Positions 1-13,129 of a stretch of DNA of 64,000 nt are shown here, in pieces. This DNA is from Janthinobacterium sp. GTDB taxonomy: Bacteria; Pseudomonadota; Gammaproteobacteria; Burkholderiales; Burkholderiaceae_D. The stretch spans positions 1-64,000 of the forward strand of contig PKWL01000014.1 in NCBI GenBank assembly GCA_003133225.1. Direction: 5' to 3'. The stretch's first letter is position 1, and every line of letters starts with the position of its first letter. The notes beneath the pieces were generated by a model, which was not told where the DNA came from, did no database searches, and saw only the letters and a list, made by a program, of their open reading frames with translations. Made by a program: the position numbers and the translations under genes.

Positions 1-115
1 AAAAAAGTGACAAAGATGGGCTAAGAGAAACATTGGCCGCATATTCGCAATGACGTGGAACAAGCCGCCCAACATGGTGTAATTTAGCGACCGGCACCGT
101 CTGACCCGGACGAAC

Positions 116-139
116 AAAAGGCAGCCGAAGCTGCCTTTT
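116..139 (-). terminator. Intrinsic terminator of the atp operon
   Basis: A perfect 10-bp stem (AAAAGGCAGC / GCTGCCTTTT) closes a four-base loop. Read on the minus strand the loop is TTCG closed by C-G, an exceptionally stable tetraloop, and the right arm ends in TTTT followed by GTTC. It lies 20 bases past the atpC stop codon and fits the end of the ATP synthase transcript. Confidence 0.85.
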
Positions 140-158
140 GTCAGGGTTGCTGCATTGC

Positions 159-581
159 CTAGTGTTTCGCGCGCAATTTGGCAATCGCGGCCAACTGCGC
201 GATCGCGCTGGCCAGTTCCGCCTGCGCTTTCGCATAGTCGAAAACGGACTCTCTATTTTGCATTGTTTCTTCCGCCTGCTTCTTGGCAGCCAATGCCTTT
301 GCCTCGTCCAGATCCTTGCCTCGAATCGCCGTGTCGGCCAAAACTGTCACCGTGTGCGGCTGCACTTCCAGCAGGCCGCCGGCGACGAAGACGAACTCTT
401 CCTCGGACTGGCCGACTACCTTGATGCGCACCGCGCCCGGACGGATGCGGGTGATTAACGGCGTGTGCATGGGGTAGACCCCCAGCTCGCCTGCTTCACC
501 CGGCAACGCGACGAATTCTGCCTCACCTGAAAAAATCAGTGCTTCGGCGGAAACCACGTCAACGTGAATTGTGTGTGCCAT
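159..581 (-). CDS. atpC: ATP synthase F1 epsilon subunit
   Basis: 140-residue epsilon subunit of F1Fo ATP synthase, a central-stalk protein that couples gamma rotation to the c-ring and can inhibit ATP hydrolysis. The N-terminal beta-sandwich carries the family segment [19 protein letters not shown] near residues 32-50. The C-terminal third is an Ala-rich helical hairpin. The start chosen is the ATG giving MAHTIHVDV, as in relatives; an in-frame ATG 51 bases upstream would add 17 residues with no family match. It is the last gene of the operon, 59 bases after atpD. Confidence 0.95.
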   Translation of the reverse strand: MAHTIHVDVVSAEALIFSGEAEFVALPGEAGELGVYPMHTPLITRIRPGAVRIKVVGQSEEEFVFVAGGLLEVQPHTVTVLADTAIRGKDLDEAKALAAKKQAEETMQNRESVFDYAKAQAELASAIAQLAAIAKLRAKH

Positions 582-640
582 GTGTGTCCTATCGGGTTGA
601 AGAACCCCGCCCGCAGGCGAGGCCACGCCCAAACTAAATG

Positions 641-2071
<1,431 letters not shown>

Positions 2072-2947
2072 TTAAACCGCAGCCGCACCGGCCACGATTT
2101 CGGAGAGTTCTTTGGTAATCGCAGCTTGACGCGTCTTGTTGTAGATCAGCTTTAACTCGCCAATGACGCTGCCGGCATTGTCGCTTGCCGATTTCATCGC
2201 CACCATCCGGGCCGATTGCTCGGATGCTAGATTTTCAGCGACCGCCTGGTAGATCAGCGCCTCAACATAGCGCACCAGCAATTCATCAATCACGACCTGG
2301 GCTTCCGGCTCATAAATGTAATCCCACGAGTGATTACCTTTGTCGCCTTGCAGCTTTTCATCGGCCAATGGCAGCAACTGCTCCATCATTGGCTCTTGCT
2401 TCATCGTGTTAATGAATTTCGTGTAGCACAGGTAAATTGCATCGAGCTTGCCTTCCTGATACGCATCGAGCATGACCTTGACAGGCCCGATCAACTTGTC
2501 CAAATGCGGCGTGTCGCCGATCTGGATCGCATGCGCTATCACTTTGACGCCGACCCGATTCAAAAAACCAAAACCTTTGTTGCCGATGGCGACTGCTTCA
2601 ATCTTGTTGCCGGTTGCTTCCAGCTCACGCCATTTCGACGTCACCAGGCGCAGTACGTTGGTATTCAAGCCGCCGCACAGTCCCTTGTCGGTGGTGACGA
2701 CGATGAAACCGACGGCGTTAGCTTGTGTCGTCTTTGCCTTGGCCAGGAATGGGTGCGTATATTCCGGATTGGCGGTCGCCAGATTGGCGGCGATATTACG
2801 AATTTTGTCACTGTAGGGACGGGCGGCCCGCATCCGGTCCTGCGCCTTGCGCATCTTGGATGCGGCGACCATTTCCATCGCCTTGGTGATCTTTTTCGTA
2901 TTTTCTACGCTCTTGATCTTGCCACGTATCTCTTTGCCTACTGCCAT
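2072..2947 (-). CDS. atpG: ATP synthase F1 gamma subunit
   Basis: 291-residue gamma subunit, the rotating central shaft inside the alpha3beta3 hexamer. The N-terminal helix [20 protein letters not shown] and the C-terminal helix with [20 protein letters not shown] are the two conserved coiled-coil ends. The middle holds the Rossmann-like segment [16 protein letters not shown]. It lies 68 bases downstream of atpA and 30 bases upstream of atpD. Length is typical. Confidence 0.97.
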   Translation of the reverse strand: MAVGKEIRGKIKSVENTKKITKAMEMVAASKMRKAQDRMRAARPYSDKIRNIAANLATANPEYTHPFLAKAKTTQANAVGFIVVTTDKGLCGGLNTNVLRLVTSKWRELEATGNKIEAVAIGNKGFGFLNRVGVKVIAHAIQIGDTPHLDKLIGPVKVMLDAYQEGKLDAIYLCYTKFINTMKQEPMMEQLLPLADEKLQGDKGNHSWDYIYEPEAQVVIDELLVRYVEALIYQAVAENLASEQSARMVAMKSASDNAGSVIGELKLIYNKTRQAAITKELSEIVAGAAAV

Positions 2948-3015
2948 GAGTCCTTACTCCTTGTGCGTCGTTGCGACGCCTCCCCCACGCGAACGAAAGG
3001 AAGGGGCCTTTACGC

Positions 3016-4557
3016 TTAAAATGCGCCGGATTTTTTGAAATCAGCAACAGCGGCGGACAATGCAGCTTCGCCGTCCTTGTCGAGTTGCTTGCTTTCTTCG
3101 ATCTTGGCGAGGAGTGCAGCTTGCTTGGACTTCATGTAGCCATGCAGCCCGGCTTCGAAAGCGAGCACTTGCTTGACCGCGATGTCGTCCAGGAAACCCT
3201 TGTTGACGGCGAACAGCGAGACCGCCATCAGTGAGATCGGCAACGGCGAGTACTGGGCTTGCTTTAGCAGTTCCGTGACGCGGGCGCCGCGGTCGAGCTG
3301 CTTGCGGGTCGATTCATCGAGATCGGAAGCGAACTGCGCAAAAGCGGCCAATTCGCGGTACTGCGCCAAGTCGGTACGGATACCGCCGGACAGGTTCTTG
3401 ATTACCTTGGTCTGAGCGGCGCCGCCGACGCGCGACACGGAGATACCGGCATTAATCGCGGGACGAACGCCGGAGTTGAAGAGCGATGTCTCCAAGAAGA
3501 TCTGGCCGTCGGTAATCGAAATCACATTGGTCGGAACGAAAGCGGAGACGTCGCCCGCCTGAGTTTCAATGATCGGCAACGCAGTGAGCGAACCGGTCTT
3601 GCCCTTGACGGCGCCATCGGTGAATTTTTCGACGTAGTCGGCGTTCACGCGGGCTGCGCGCTCGAGCAGACGGGAGTGCAAATAGAACACATCGCCAGGA
3701 TAGGCTTCGCGACCCGGTGGGCGGCGCAACAACAGCGAAATCTGACGATACGCCACCGCTTGCTTGGACAAGTCATCGTAGACAATCAAAGCATCTTCAC
3801 CACGGTCGCGGAAGTATTCCCCCATGGCGCAACCGGAATAAGGCGAGATGTATTGCATCGCGGCGGACTCGGAAGCCGAGGCGACCACTACGATCGTGTA
3901 TTCCATCGCGCCATGCAGTTCAAGCGAGCGCACGATGTTTTTGATCGACGACGCTTTTTGACCGATGGCGACATAAATACACTTCATGCCCTGGCCTTTT
4001 TGATTGATGATCGCATCGATCGCCACCGCGGTCTTGCCGGTTTGACGATCGCCGATGATCAATTCGCGTTGACCGCGGCCAATTGGCACCATCGCATCGA
4101 TCGACTTCAGGCCGGTTTGCATTGGCTGCGAGACGGACTGACGGGCGATCACGCCGGGGGCGATCTTTTCGATTGGCGCAGATAGCTTGGCATCGATGGC
4201 ACCCTTGCCGTCGATCGGCTGACCGAGGGCGTTGACGACGCGGCCGAGCAATTCGGGGCCGATTGGCACTTCCAGAATGCGCCCGGTGCAGGTGACCGTA
4301 TCGCCTTCGGAGATGTGCTCATAGTCACCGAGAATGACGGAGCCGACCGAGTCTCGCTCGAGGTTCATGGCCAGACCGAATGTATTGCCTGGAAATTGCA
4401 GCATCTCGCCTTGCATCACGTCGGACAGGCCGTGGATGCGGCAAATGCCGTCGGCGACGGAGATGACCGTGCCTTGATTGCGGACTTCAGCGCTGCCTTC
4501 GAGACCTTGAATCCGGCTCTTGATCAACTCGCTGATTTCAGATGGGTTGAGTTGCAT
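3016..4557 (-). CDS. atpA: ATP synthase F1 alpha subunit
   Basis: 513-residue non-catalytic nucleotide-binding alpha subunit. The P-loop GDRQTGKTA lies about one third into the protein and is followed by [12 protein letters not shown]. The N-terminal [16 protein letters not shown] is the normal start that binds delta. The conserved [10 protein letters not shown] segment is present in the C-terminal half. Full length, with no missing motif. It follows atpH by 61 bases. Confidence 0.98.
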   Translation of the reverse strand: MQLNPSEISELIKSRIQGLEGSAEVRNQGTVISVADGICRIHGLSDVMQGEMLQFPGNTFGLAMNLERDSVGSVILGDYEHISEGDTVTCTGRILEVPIGPELLGRVVNALGQPIDGKGAIDAKLSAPIEKIAPGVIARQSVSQPMQTGLKSIDAMVPIGRGQRELIIGDRQTGKTAVAIDAIINQKGQGMKCIYVAIGQKASSIKNIVRSLELHGAMEYTIVVVASASESAAMQYISPYSGCAMGEYFRDRGEDALIVYDDLSKQAVAYRQISLLLRRPPGREAYPGDVFYLHSRLLERAARVNADYVEKFTDGAVKGKTGSLTALPIIETQAGDVSAFVPTNVISITDGQIFLETSLFNSGVRPAINAGISVSRVGGAAQTKVIKNLSGGIRTDLAQYRELAAFAQFASDLDESTRKQLDRGARVTELLKQAQYSPLPISLMAVSLFAVNKGFLDDIAVKQVLAFEAGLHGYMKSKQAALLAKIEESKQLDKDGEAALSAAVADFKKSGAF

Positions 4558-4618
4558 ACTAACTCCTAATTATGTTTCTCTCAGCTTGCGCGAGGGGGTA
4601 AGGGTCTGAGGCGTCAGC

Positions 4619-5164
4619 TTACGAAACCAGCGCAACATGCATCTGCTGCAGCTTGGCACGCACCGAGGTGTCGAGGACTTCGTCACCTACGACCACGCGC
4701 ACGCCACCGATCAGCGACGAATCGACTATGACCGTTGCGTTGAGTTTACGGCTGAATTTTTTTTCCAGCGTCATGACCAGGTCGGTCAGTTGGGCCGTTG
4801 TGAGGTCGAACGCGCTAAGGATCTCGGCATCGGCGGCGCCTTCCTGCGCGTTTTTGAGCGCATGAAATTGCGCGCCAATTTCAGGCAGCAAGTTGATGCG
4901 GCCATTTTCGATGAGCATCTTGAGGAAGTTTTTGGCTTCTTCGTTCAGCGGCGATTTCAACAGCGACAGGAAGGTGGCTTCGATCTCGCGGTCCGAAACG
5001 CTCGGATTGTGCGCAAACGACTGCACCTCGGGATGGGCGCCAACTTGCGCCAGTTCCGACACGAGGTCGGACCAGGCCGCGAGGTTGTACGACTCCTTTC
5101 CAGCTTTGGCTACGCGAAACAAAGCTTCCGCGTAGGGACGGGCGACGGTTGCGAGTTCTGCCAT
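4619..5164 (-). CDS. atpH: ATP synthase F1 delta subunit
   Basis: 181-residue delta subunit that joins the peripheral b stalk to the top of F1. The N-terminal helical domain begins [19 protein letters not shown], the family opening. The C-terminal part holds the conserved [20 protein letters not shown] stretch near the end. It starts 2 bases after the atpF stop, so the two are likely translationally coupled. Confidence 0.96.
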   Translation of the reverse strand: MAELATVARPYAEALFRVAKAGKESYNLAAWSDLVSELAQVGAHPEVQSFAHNPSVSDREIEATFLSLLKSPLNEEAKNFLKMLIENGRINLLPEIGAQFHALKNAQEGAADAEILSAFDLTTAQLTDLVMTLEKKFSRKLNATVIVDSSLIGGVRVVVGDEVLDTSVRAKLQQMHVALVS

Positions 5165-5166
5165 GA

Positions 5167-5637
5167 TTACAACTCGACCGCAAGTTGATTCAATAGATCG
5201 GCGTGGACCGATGCATTCACTTCCCGCTTCAGAATCTGCTCGGCGCCCTTGATTGCCAGCGCGGCGACCTGCCCGCGCAGCTCGTCGCGCGCCTTGTTCA
5301 ACTGCTGATCGGCGTCGGCTTTAGCTTGCGCAATGATGCGGTTCGCTTCCGTTTGGGCGTTTTGCTTTATTTCATCGGCGACCATTTGCGCGCGCTTTTC
5401 GGCGTCCGCAATACGTTTCTGGCCCTCGTCGCGGGCATTTGCCAGCTCTGCCTGCACGCGAATTTCAGCGGCAGCCATCGACGCATTGCCTTTATCGGCG
5501 GCGGCCAAGCCGTCCGCGATTCTTTTGGCACGCTCATCCAAGGCGGTATTTAGCGCTGGAACCACAAACTTCATCGTGAACCAGACCAAGACCGCGAAGG
5601 TGATCATCTGACCGATGAGCGACATATTGATGTCCAT
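5167..5637 (-). CDS. atpF: ATP synthase Fo b subunit
   Basis: 156-residue b subunit. One N-terminal membrane helix ([20 protein letters not shown] region) is followed by a long charged coiled coil rich in Ala, Glu, Lys and Arg that forms the peripheral stalk as a dimer. Length equals that of the E. coli protein. It lies between atpE and atpH. Confidence 0.96.
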   Translation of the reverse strand: MDINMSLIGQMITFAVLVWFTMKFVVPALNTALDERAKRIADGLAAADKGNASMAAAEIRVQAELANARDEGQKRIADAEKRAQMVADEIKQNAQTEANRIIAQAKADADQQLNKARDELRGQVAALAIKGAEQILKREVNASVHADLLNQLAVEL

Positions 5638-5679
5638 ACCTTGCTCCTAACTAAAAGTTTCTCCTAGGCTTGGAGCAGA

Positions 5680-5970
<291 letters not shown>

Positions 5971-6020
5971 CTAAATGAAAAGACTAAAAATTACTAGATT
6001 ACGAAAATAAAAGCGGGCGG

Positions 6021-6863
<843 letters not shown>

Positions 6864-6893
6864 CTATTATGCGGTGACGTCAAAAACCAATGG

Positions 6894-7262
6894 TTAAACA
6901 GCAAGCAGTGAGAACCAGTACGCCAAGGTTGCCACAGCGAAACCCAAGATCAGCCATAACCAGGCGGCCGAGTGAAACAGCAACAGCGCCAAAACGAACA
7001 GCACTGCTGTGATAAATATCTTTACCATCTCGGCGCGCACATGCGCCTTCAGGATGCTTTCGGCGTTATTCGAGGCGCCCACCACTAGCAGCGCATACAT
7101 TAGACTGCCGATGACAGCGATGGCGCCTCCGTAAGCTGCCGAGGCGGCTTTGTGCGCATCGCCCAAAAGGCCGACCAGAAGCGCGAAACCTGCTGCAATG
7201 ATTAACTGTAGAGCAACAACTCGGTAGACTGGCTTGGATATATTTTTCTTGGAATCAATCAC
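6894..7262 (-). CDS. atpI: ATP synthase accessory protein AtpI
   Basis: 122-residue small membrane protein with four predicted hydrophobic segments, in the position of atpI, the first gene of bacterial atp operons. AtpI proteins are poorly conserved; known roles are in c-ring assembly and Mg2+ handling. The call rests on position, length and topology more than on motifs. The 209 bases between it and parB should hold the atp promoter. Confidence 0.85.
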   Translation of the reverse strand: MIDSKKNISKPVYRVVALQLIIAAGFALLVGLLGDAHKAASAAYGGAIAVIGSLMYALLVVGASNNAESILKAHVRAEMVKIFITAVLFVLALLLFHSAAWLWLILGFAVATLAYWFSLLAV

Positions 7263-7471
7263 TCGCCAGCTTTCTTTAGACTCGATATAGTCAAAGACAC
7301 AGGATTATAAGGGGGTTTCGATGGTCGCGTCAATTATTGTTGCACTGCAGCATCAAAAAAAACTGTACGAATGATACGCTATTTAATGCTTTTATAAAAC
7401 ATATGGGCAGCAGACGGCTCGCGCGGGACGCACATACCCGGGCCCAGGCCATCTGCGCCCGGCGCGAAATC

Positions 7472-8356
7472 TCAAGCGCGCAATCGTGCCAACAAACCGT
7501 CCAACACGTCAAGATCGGCAAAATTGATTACCATCTGACCGCGCCCCTTACTCCCCATCTTGAACATCACCGGGGTTGCCAGGACATCGGACAATTCTTC
7601 TTCCAGCCGGCTGATGTCGCCCGATTTTTCTTTGGGGTGCTGGGCGGATGGATTGGTTAGTTGCTCCAAGGTGCGGTTCACCAATTTTTCCGTCTCGCGC
7701 ACCGATAGCCGCTTCGCTACGACCAAATTGGCCAAGGTAATTTGCGTGGCGCCATCGACAGCTAGCAATGCGCGGGCGTGACCCATGTCGATGTCGCCAG
7801 CCATGAGCATGGTTTGCACGGGCCCGGCCAGATTGATTAGCCGCAGCAGATTCGAGACGGCGCTGCGCGAACGACCCACCGCCGTGGCCGCCTGCTCGTG
7901 CGTGAAACTGAAATCCGTGATCAGGCGCTGGATCCCCTGCGCTTCTTCCAGCGGGTTCAAGTCCTCGCGCTGGATGTTTTCGATCAAGGCCATCGCGGCA
8001 GCGGACTGATCGTCAACGTCGCGCACCAGCACCGGGATCTGGTCGAGCCCGGCTATTTGAGCGGCGCGGAAACGGCGCTCGCCCGCAATGATTTCATACT
8101 TAGCCATTCCGGTGAGCGCATCCTGGCCCACCGGGCGCACCAGGATGGGCTGCATGATGCCCTGGGCCTTGATCGACGCCGCCAGCTCGTTGAGACCGCC
8201 CTCGTCGATCCGGGTGCGCGGCTGGTATTTGCCAGCCTGCAGTTGCGATACGGCGAGCGACGAGGGTGCACCCAGCGCCGGATTACTGAAGTCGCCGCCG
8301 CCGCCCAGTAATGCATCGAGGCCGCGGCCGAGTCCTTTGAGTTTTTTAGTAGCCAT
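7472..8356 (-). CDS. parB: Chromosome partition protein ParB
   Basis: 294-residue ParB that loads on parS and spreads as a CTP-dependent clamp. The N-terminal KGLGRGLDALLG is the ParA-contacting segment. The CTP-binding box GERRFRAAQ is at residues 92-100. The helix-turn-helix EQAATAVGRSRSAVSNLLRL follows in the middle, and a short dimerisation domain ends the protein. It follows parA by 39 bases, so the two form an operon. Two parS sites lie 3.6 kb upstream. Confidence 0.97.
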   Translation of the reverse strand: MATKKLKGLGRGLDALLGGGGDFSNPALGAPSSLAVSQLQAGKYQPRTRIDEGGLNELAASIKAQGIMQPILVRPVGQDALTGMAKYEIIAGERRFRAAQIAGLDQIPVLVRDVDDQSAAAMALIENIQREDLNPLEEAQGIQRLITDFSFTHEQAATAVGRSRSAVSNLLRLINLAGPVQTMLMAGDIDMGHARALLAVDGATQITLANLVVAKRLSVRETEKLVNRTLEQLTNPSAQHPKEKSGDISRLEEELSDVLATPVMFKMGSKGRGQMVINFADLDVLDGLLARLRA

Positions 8357-8395
8357 TCTGTCCTAGTGTGGTTGCGATTTAGCGCGCTGGCGCTT

Positions 8396-9166
8396 CTACA
8401 TGCTCTTGATGCGCTCGACCATTTCGGCGCCGAACGCGATATACGCCTGCGCCCCCTTGGAGCTGGGATCGAAAGTCACGCCCGGCATGCCGTACGAGGG
8501 CGCCTCCGCGAGGCGCACGTTGCGCGGAATGATGGTGGTAAATACCTTGTCGCCGAAGTGTTGCTCGAGCTGGACCGAAACCTGCTGCGACAGCGTCATG
8601 CGCGGGTCAAACATGACTCGCAACAGACCAATGATCTTCAAGTCCGGGTTCAGATTAGCGTGAACTTTCTTGATCGTGTTTACCAGATCGGACAAGCCTT
8701 CCAGCGCGTAGTACTCGCACTGCATAGGAATGATCACGCCGTGCGCCGCACACAGTCCATTTAAAGTTAGCATGGACAGTGCCGGCGGACAGTCGATCAA
8801 AATAAAATCATATTCCCCGTCGATCAGCCCTAGGGCGTCCTTCAGGCGGCGCTCGCGCGCATCGAGCTCGACCATTTCGACTTCGGCGCCGGCCAGTTCA
8901 CGGTTCGATGGCAGCACGTCGAAGCGACCCGACTCGGAACGCTGGCGCGCCGTCTTCACGTCGGACTCGCCGAGCAGAACTTCATAGGTCGACGCGACGA
9001 GGCCGGCCTTGTTGATACCCGCTCCCATCGTGGCATTGCCCTGCGGGTCGAGGTCAACTAGCAGCACCCGTTGATTCAGCTTGGCCAGTCCGGCCGCCAG
9101 ATTGACGCTGGTGGTGGTTTTGCCCACTCCGCCTTTTTGATTCGCGATACAAAATATTTTGGCCAT
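8396..9166 (-). CDS. parA: Chromosome partition ATPase ParA (Soj type)
   Basis: 256-residue Walker-type ATPase. The deviant Walker A motif KGGVGKTT is at residues 11-18 with the signature first lysine, and DLDPQGNA is the A' motif. The protein lacks an N-terminal DNA-binding extension, as in chromosomal Soj/ParA proteins. It moves ParB-parS complexes over the nucleoid. It lies directly upstream of parB. Confidence 0.97.
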   Translation of the reverse strand: MAKIFCIANQKGGVGKTTTSVNLAAGLAKLNQRVLLVDLDPQGNATMGAGINKAGLVASTYEVLLGESDVKTARQRSESGRFDVLPSNRELAGAEVEMVELDARERRLKDALGLIDGEYDFILIDCPPALSMLTLNGLCAAHGVIIPMQCEYYALEGLSDLVNTIKKVHANLNPDLKIIGLLRVMFDPRMTLSQQVSVQLEQHFGDKVFTTIIPRNVRLAEAPSYGMPGVTFDPSSKGAQAYIAFGAEMVERIKSM

Positions 9167-9221
9167 AGATCTTCTTGTTTTGAGTATGGTTCGTTCGCGC
9201 CAGCGATTTTACCAATACAAC

Positions 9222-9260
9222 TATTTATATTATTTATATTATTTATATTAATAATATAAA
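9222..9260. repeat. Short AT-rich tandem repeat between parA and rsmG
   Basis: Three exact copies of the nonamer TATTTATAT run from 9222 to 9248, then TAATAATATAAA. The block sits in the 122-base gap between the rsmG stop and the parA start. It may be part of the parAB promoter; nothing proves a role. Confidence 0.6.
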
Positions 9261-9288
9261 ATGCGTTATTGATACTGTTTTTCGATGC

Positions 9289-9933
9289 TTACTTTTTCCT
9301 GACAAATACCAGGTGCCGCTCCGCGTCGAGCCCCGGCACCTGCAAAGACCGCAGTTCGCTCACGTGCCACGGCTGCGGCAACCGCTGCTGCTCCTCTGCC
9401 GGCGCGACGCCTTTTAACGCGATGAATTGCCCGCCCTCGGCTAGCAGATGGCTAGACCACCTGACGAAGTCGGATAGGTCGGCAAAAGCGCGCGAGGTGA
9501 TCACATCGAATTTTTTCGCTACCTGCAAATGCTCGACGCGGGCGGTGTACACCGTCACATTAGACAGGCCCAGCTCCGCCTTCACCTGAGTGAGGAACGC
9601 GGTTTTCTTATGCACCGTGTCAATCAGCGCGACCGCCATGGCCGGATGCGCGATGGCCAGCACGATGCCGGGCAGGCCCCCTCCCGCCCCGACATCGAGC
9701 ACATTTGATGCATGGACAAAGGCCGGTACTGCGGCCAATGAGTCGAGCAAATGCTGGGTCACCATCTGCACCGGGTTGCGCACCGACGTCAGGTTGTAGA
9801 CGCCGTTCCATTTTGCCAGCAACGTCAGATAGTTCAGAAGCAAACCCAATTGTGCCGCGCTAAGATCTAGTCCCAGCTCAGCTACGCCGTCGCCCAGGAT
9901 TTGCGCCAGCAAGGCGCGGTCCAATGGCATCAT
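9289..9933 (-). CDS. rsmG: 16S rRNA (guanine527-N7)-methyltransferase RsmG
   Basis: 214-residue SAM-dependent methyltransferase (GidB) that modifies G527 of 16S rRNA. The SAM-binding motif [18 protein letters not shown] is visible near the first third, and the family stretch [15 protein letters not shown] precedes it. Its ATG overlaps the mnmG stop by four bases, so the two are translationally coupled as in most bacteria. Confidence 0.96.
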   Translation of the reverse strand: MMPLDRALLAQILGDGVAELGLDLSAAQLGLLLNYLTLLAKWNGVYNLTSVRNPVQMVTQHLLDSLAAVPAFVHASNVLDVGAGGGLPGIVLAIAHPAMAVALIDTVHKKTAFLTQVKAELGLSNVTVYTARVEHLQVAKKFDVITSRAFADLSDFVRWSSHLLAEGGQFIALKGVAPAEEQQRLPQPWHVSELRSLQVPGLDAERHLVFVRKK

Positions 9934-11858
9934 ATAGCGGCCCCGTCCTTCGGCAGAAAAGCGCCGACACCGCGCTTTTTGAGGTGCACCAGCAGGAGGG
10001 AGATCGCCGCCGGCGTCACACCGGAAATGCGCGACGCCTGGCCTAGAGTTTCGGGGCGCTGGGCGTGCAGTTTTTGCCGCACTTCGATCGACAGCGCCGT
10101 GATGTCAAGATAGTTGAAGCCGTCCGGCAGTTTCAGGCTTTCGAAATTTTCGTGGCGCTCGACTTCCTTTGCCTGGCGCTCGATGTAACCTGCGTACTTA
10201 AGCTGGATTTCGACCTGTTCGCGCACAGCGGCGTCGCCCACGCCGGGACCGGCCAGCGCTTGCCCATCCACGCCTGCCATGCTCATTAACGTTTCATACT
10301 CGACATTCGGACGGCACAACAGGTCGGCCAGCGAGTACTCGCGCTCGATGGCTTGACCGATCACGCGCTCCGATTCGGCTGCGGCGAGGATGCGCGGACT
10401 GACCCAGGTCGAGCGCAAGCGCTCCAGTTCCCGCGCCACGGCTTCGCGCTTTTTTTCAAACGCCCGCCATTGCGGGTCGCCGACGCAACCGAGAATACGT
10501 CCCGCTTCGGTCAGGCGCATGTCCGCATTGTCCTCGCGCAGACTAAGGCGGTATTCGGCGCGGCTGGTAAACATGCGATACGGTTCCTGCACGCCTTGGG
10601 TAATCAAATCGTCGACTAGGACGCCCAGGTACGCTTCGGCGCGCCCCGGCACCCACGCCGCACGATCCTGGGTCAAGCGCGCAGCATTTAGGCCGGCCAG
10701 CATTCCCTGCGCCGCCGCTTCCTCATAACCGGTGGTGCCGTTGATCTGGCCAGCAAAAAATAAGCCCCCGATGGCCTTGGTTTCCAGCGACGCCTTCAGG
10801 CCGCGCGGATCGAAGTAGTCGTACTCGATGGCGTAGCCAGGGCGCAAGATATGGGCTCGCTCCAAGCCCTTCATCGAACGCACCAGATCTAGCTGAACAT
10901 CGAATGGCAAGCTGGTCGAAATACCGTTTGGGTAAATTTCGTTGGTGGTCAAACCTTCCGGCTCCAGGAAAATCTGGTGCGATTCCTTGCCGGCGAAACG
11001 GTGAATTTTGTCCTCAATCGACGGGCAATAACGGGGTCCGACGCCTTCGATAACGCCCGTGTACATGGGACTGCGGTCGAGTCCGGCACGGATGATGTCG
11101 TGGGTCTGGGCGTTGGTGTGTGTTAACCAGCAAGGCATCTGGGCCGGGTGCATGGCCGCATTTCCCATCACAGAAAATACCGGCACGGGATCGACGTCGC
11201 CGGGCTGCTCCCGCATGACAGAAAAATCGACGCTGCGACCATCGATGCGCGGCGGCGTGCCCGTCTTAAGGCGGCCCTGCGGCAACTTTAATTCTTTAAG
11301 ACGCGCCGACAATGAAATTGCCGGCGGGTCGCCAGCACGGCCTGCCGAGTAGTTGTTCAAGCCGACATGGATCTTGCCGTCCAAGAAAGTACCCGCCGTC
11401 AGCACGACGGCCCGCGCCAGGAATTTAATGCCAATCTGAGTCACGGCCCCGACCACGTGCGCGCCCTCCACCATCAGGTCATCAACGGCTTGCTGGAACA
11501 GCCACAGGTTGGCCTGGTTTTCCAGGCGCGAGCGGATCGCCTGCTTGTAGAGAAGGCGGTCAATTTGAGCTCGCGTGGCGCGCACTGCTGGGCCTTTGGA
11601 TGAGTTCAAAATGCGGAACTGGATCCCCGCCTCATCGGCGGCGATGGCCATCCCCCCGCCCATCGCATCGACCTCCTTGACTAAGTGGCCTTTGCCAATA
11701 CCGCCGATGGACGGGTTGCAAGACATCTGCCCCATCGTTTCAATATTATGCGTGAGCAAGAGTGTCTTCTGACCCATGCGAGCCGAAGCTAGGGCGGCTT
11801 CAGTGCCGGCATGGCCGGCGCCGACCACGATGACATCGAATTTGGTTGGAAATAACAT
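9930..11858 (-). CDS. mnmG: tRNA modification enzyme MnmG (GidA)
   Basis: 642-residue FAD-binding subunit of the MnmE-MnmG complex, which installs 5-carboxymethylaminomethyl on U34 of certain tRNAs. The dinucleotide-binding GAGHAGTE is at residues 13-20. The MnmG signature [15 protein letters not shown] is in the middle, and the C-terminal helical domain has [20 protein letters not shown]. Full length. It is the first gene of the mnmG-rsmG pair; two parS sites lie in its upstream region. Confidence 0.97.
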   Translation of the reverse strand: MLFPTKFDVIVVGAGHAGTEAALASARMGQKTLLLTHNIETMGQMSCNPSIGGIGKGHLVKEVDAMGGGMAIAADEAGIQFRILNSSKGPAVRATRAQIDRLLYKQAIRSRLENQANLWLFQQAVDDLMVEGAHVVGAVTQIGIKFLARAVVLTAGTFLDGKIHVGLNNYSAGRAGDPPAISLSARLKELKLPQGRLKTGTPPRIDGRSVDFSVMREQPGDVDPVPVFSVMGNAAMHPAQMPCWLTHTNAQTHDIIRAGLDRSPMYTGVIEGVGPRYCPSIEDKIHRFAGKESHQIFLEPEGLTTNEIYPNGISTSLPFDVQLDLVRSMKGLERAHILRPGYAIEYDYFDPRGLKASLETKAIGGLFFAGQINGTTGYEEAAAQGMLAGLNAARLTQDRAAWVPGRAEAYLGVLVDDLITQGVQEPYRMFTSRAEYRLSLREDNADMRLTEAGRILGCVGDPQWRAFEKKREAVARELERLRSTWVSPRILAAAESERVIGQAIEREYSLADLLCRPNVEYETLMSMAGVDGQALAGPGVGDAAVREQVEIQLKYAGYIERQAKEVERHENFESLKLPDGFNYLDITALSIEVRQKLHAQRPETLGQASRISGVTPAAISLLLVHLKKRGVGAFLPKDGAAI

Positions 11859-11953
11859 GATGAAATTGATTGGTACGAAGTTATGAGTTCAGATTATAAA
11901 GTCTTTTTGCCGCTGAGACTCCTTACTGTTCAGATTTCCTTTTTTTTGCGATA

Positions 11954-11969
11954 TGTTCCACGTGGAACA
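11954..11969. other. parS centromere site 1
   Basis: TGTTCCACGTGGAACA is a perfect 16-base palindrome that fits the ParB-binding consensus TGTTNCACGTGNAACA. It lies 95 bases upstream of mnmG and close to parAB, the usual place for chromosomal parS. Confidence 0.93.
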
Positions 11970-11997
11970 TATCGCGCCGGCAGCAACCGATCCGCAT

Positions 11998-12013
11998 TGT
12001 TTCACGTGGAACT
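11998..12013. other. parS centromere site 2
   Basis: TGTTTCACGTGGAACT matches the parS consensus at all but the last base. It begins 44 bases after the start of site 1 and overlaps the last two bases of the stop codon of the neighbouring permease gene. Confidence 0.88.
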
Positions 12014-12779
12014 ACTGCCCCTTGATGAACGCATCGTAGCCAGTCCGGGCGATCAGCGTGCTGACGATGACCAAAAACAATCTGCGCACGAACGCGCTCC
12101 CATATTTAATGGCCAGCCTGGTACCGACCAGCGAGCCGCCGATTTGGCATAAGGCCATCAGTAAGCCGATTTGCCAAAACAAATGGCCGCTGTATCCAAA
12201 CCACATCAGGGCGGAAAAATTGCAAGCCACGTTGACGACTTTCGCCACTGCGGACGCCGCCAAAAAATCAAACCCAAAAAAACGGACAAAAAGAAATACC
12301 AGGAAGCTACCGGTACCGGGCCCGAAAAAGCCGTCATAAAATCCGATGCAACCCCCGATGCCGACCGCGACCACCATTTCCGCCCGGCCGCTGTACAGGG
12401 GCGCATGAATGCTGCCGAAGTCTTTTTTCCAAAACGTGTAGATGGCAACTGCCAGCAGTACCACGGGCAACAACGTTCGGATAAAGTCGGGCGGGATCTT
12501 CGTGACTGTGTAGGCGCCGGCGAACGCCAAAACAAAAGCCGCCAGCGCGGCCGGCGCCGCAGTACTCCAGGCGATGCGGACTCTCCGCGCATAATTGAGA
12601 GCGGCCGCTGCCGTCCCGAATATTCCAGCCAGCTTGCTCGTGCCCAAAAGGGTCGCCGGCACCGCCGTCGGAAAAATATAAAACATCATAGGGATCTGAA
12701 CCAGACCACCGCCTCCCACCACTGCATCAACCAAACCCGCCAAAAACGCGGTACAACCCAATAATATGAAATCGGTCAT
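12012..12779 (-). CDS. TSUP family membrane permease (TauE/SafE)
   Basis: 255-residue polytopic protein of the sulfite exporter TauE/SafE family (DUF81), with about eight hydrophobic segments. The N-terminal AGLVDAVVGGGGLVQIP and the mid-protein IGFYDGFFGPGTGSFLVF are the two related glycine-rich repeats typical of the family. Substrate is unknown; members move sulfite, sulfoacetate or other small organosulfur anions. Monocistronic in context. Confidence 0.9.
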   Translation of the reverse strand: MTDFILLGCTAFLAGLVDAVVGGGGLVQIPMMFYIFPTAVPATLLGTSKLAGIFGTAAAALNYARRVRIAWSTAAPAALAAFVLAFAGAYTVTKIPPDFIRTLLPVVLLAVAIYTFWKKDFGSIHAPLYSGRAEMVVAVGIGGCIGFYDGFFGPGTGSFLVFLFVRFFGFDFLAASAVAKVVNVACNFSALMWFGYSGHLFWQIGLLMALCQIGGSLVGTRLAIKYGSAFVRRLFLVIVSTLIARTGYDAFIKGQ

Positions 12780-13129
12780 GACATCCCAAAGCGCGCCGAT
12801 GGCACAGATAAACTAACGATCAAGCGGCATATTGTACGGAAGAAATGGCGGGCTGCACCTTCCTTTTACTTCTCGCCTTGGGGCGCATCGATGGCAGCTC
12901 AACTGCAGGAACGCCACCATCCGTTTTTGCACAACGGGCGCCGACGCAGGAAATGCCAAATCGACTGCGCCAAACCACGTTCTATGATCCAAGCCAAGGC
13001 CGAGTTCCGTCAAAAAAATCAAGGCGTCACAACCGGCGTCGCAGTAGGCGCAAACGACTGGGGTGGGTGCCGTTCAAAGGCCGGCGCCTGTTGCCCGGTG
13101 GCCAAGCCGTTGGCTGCCAGGTCCATGTT

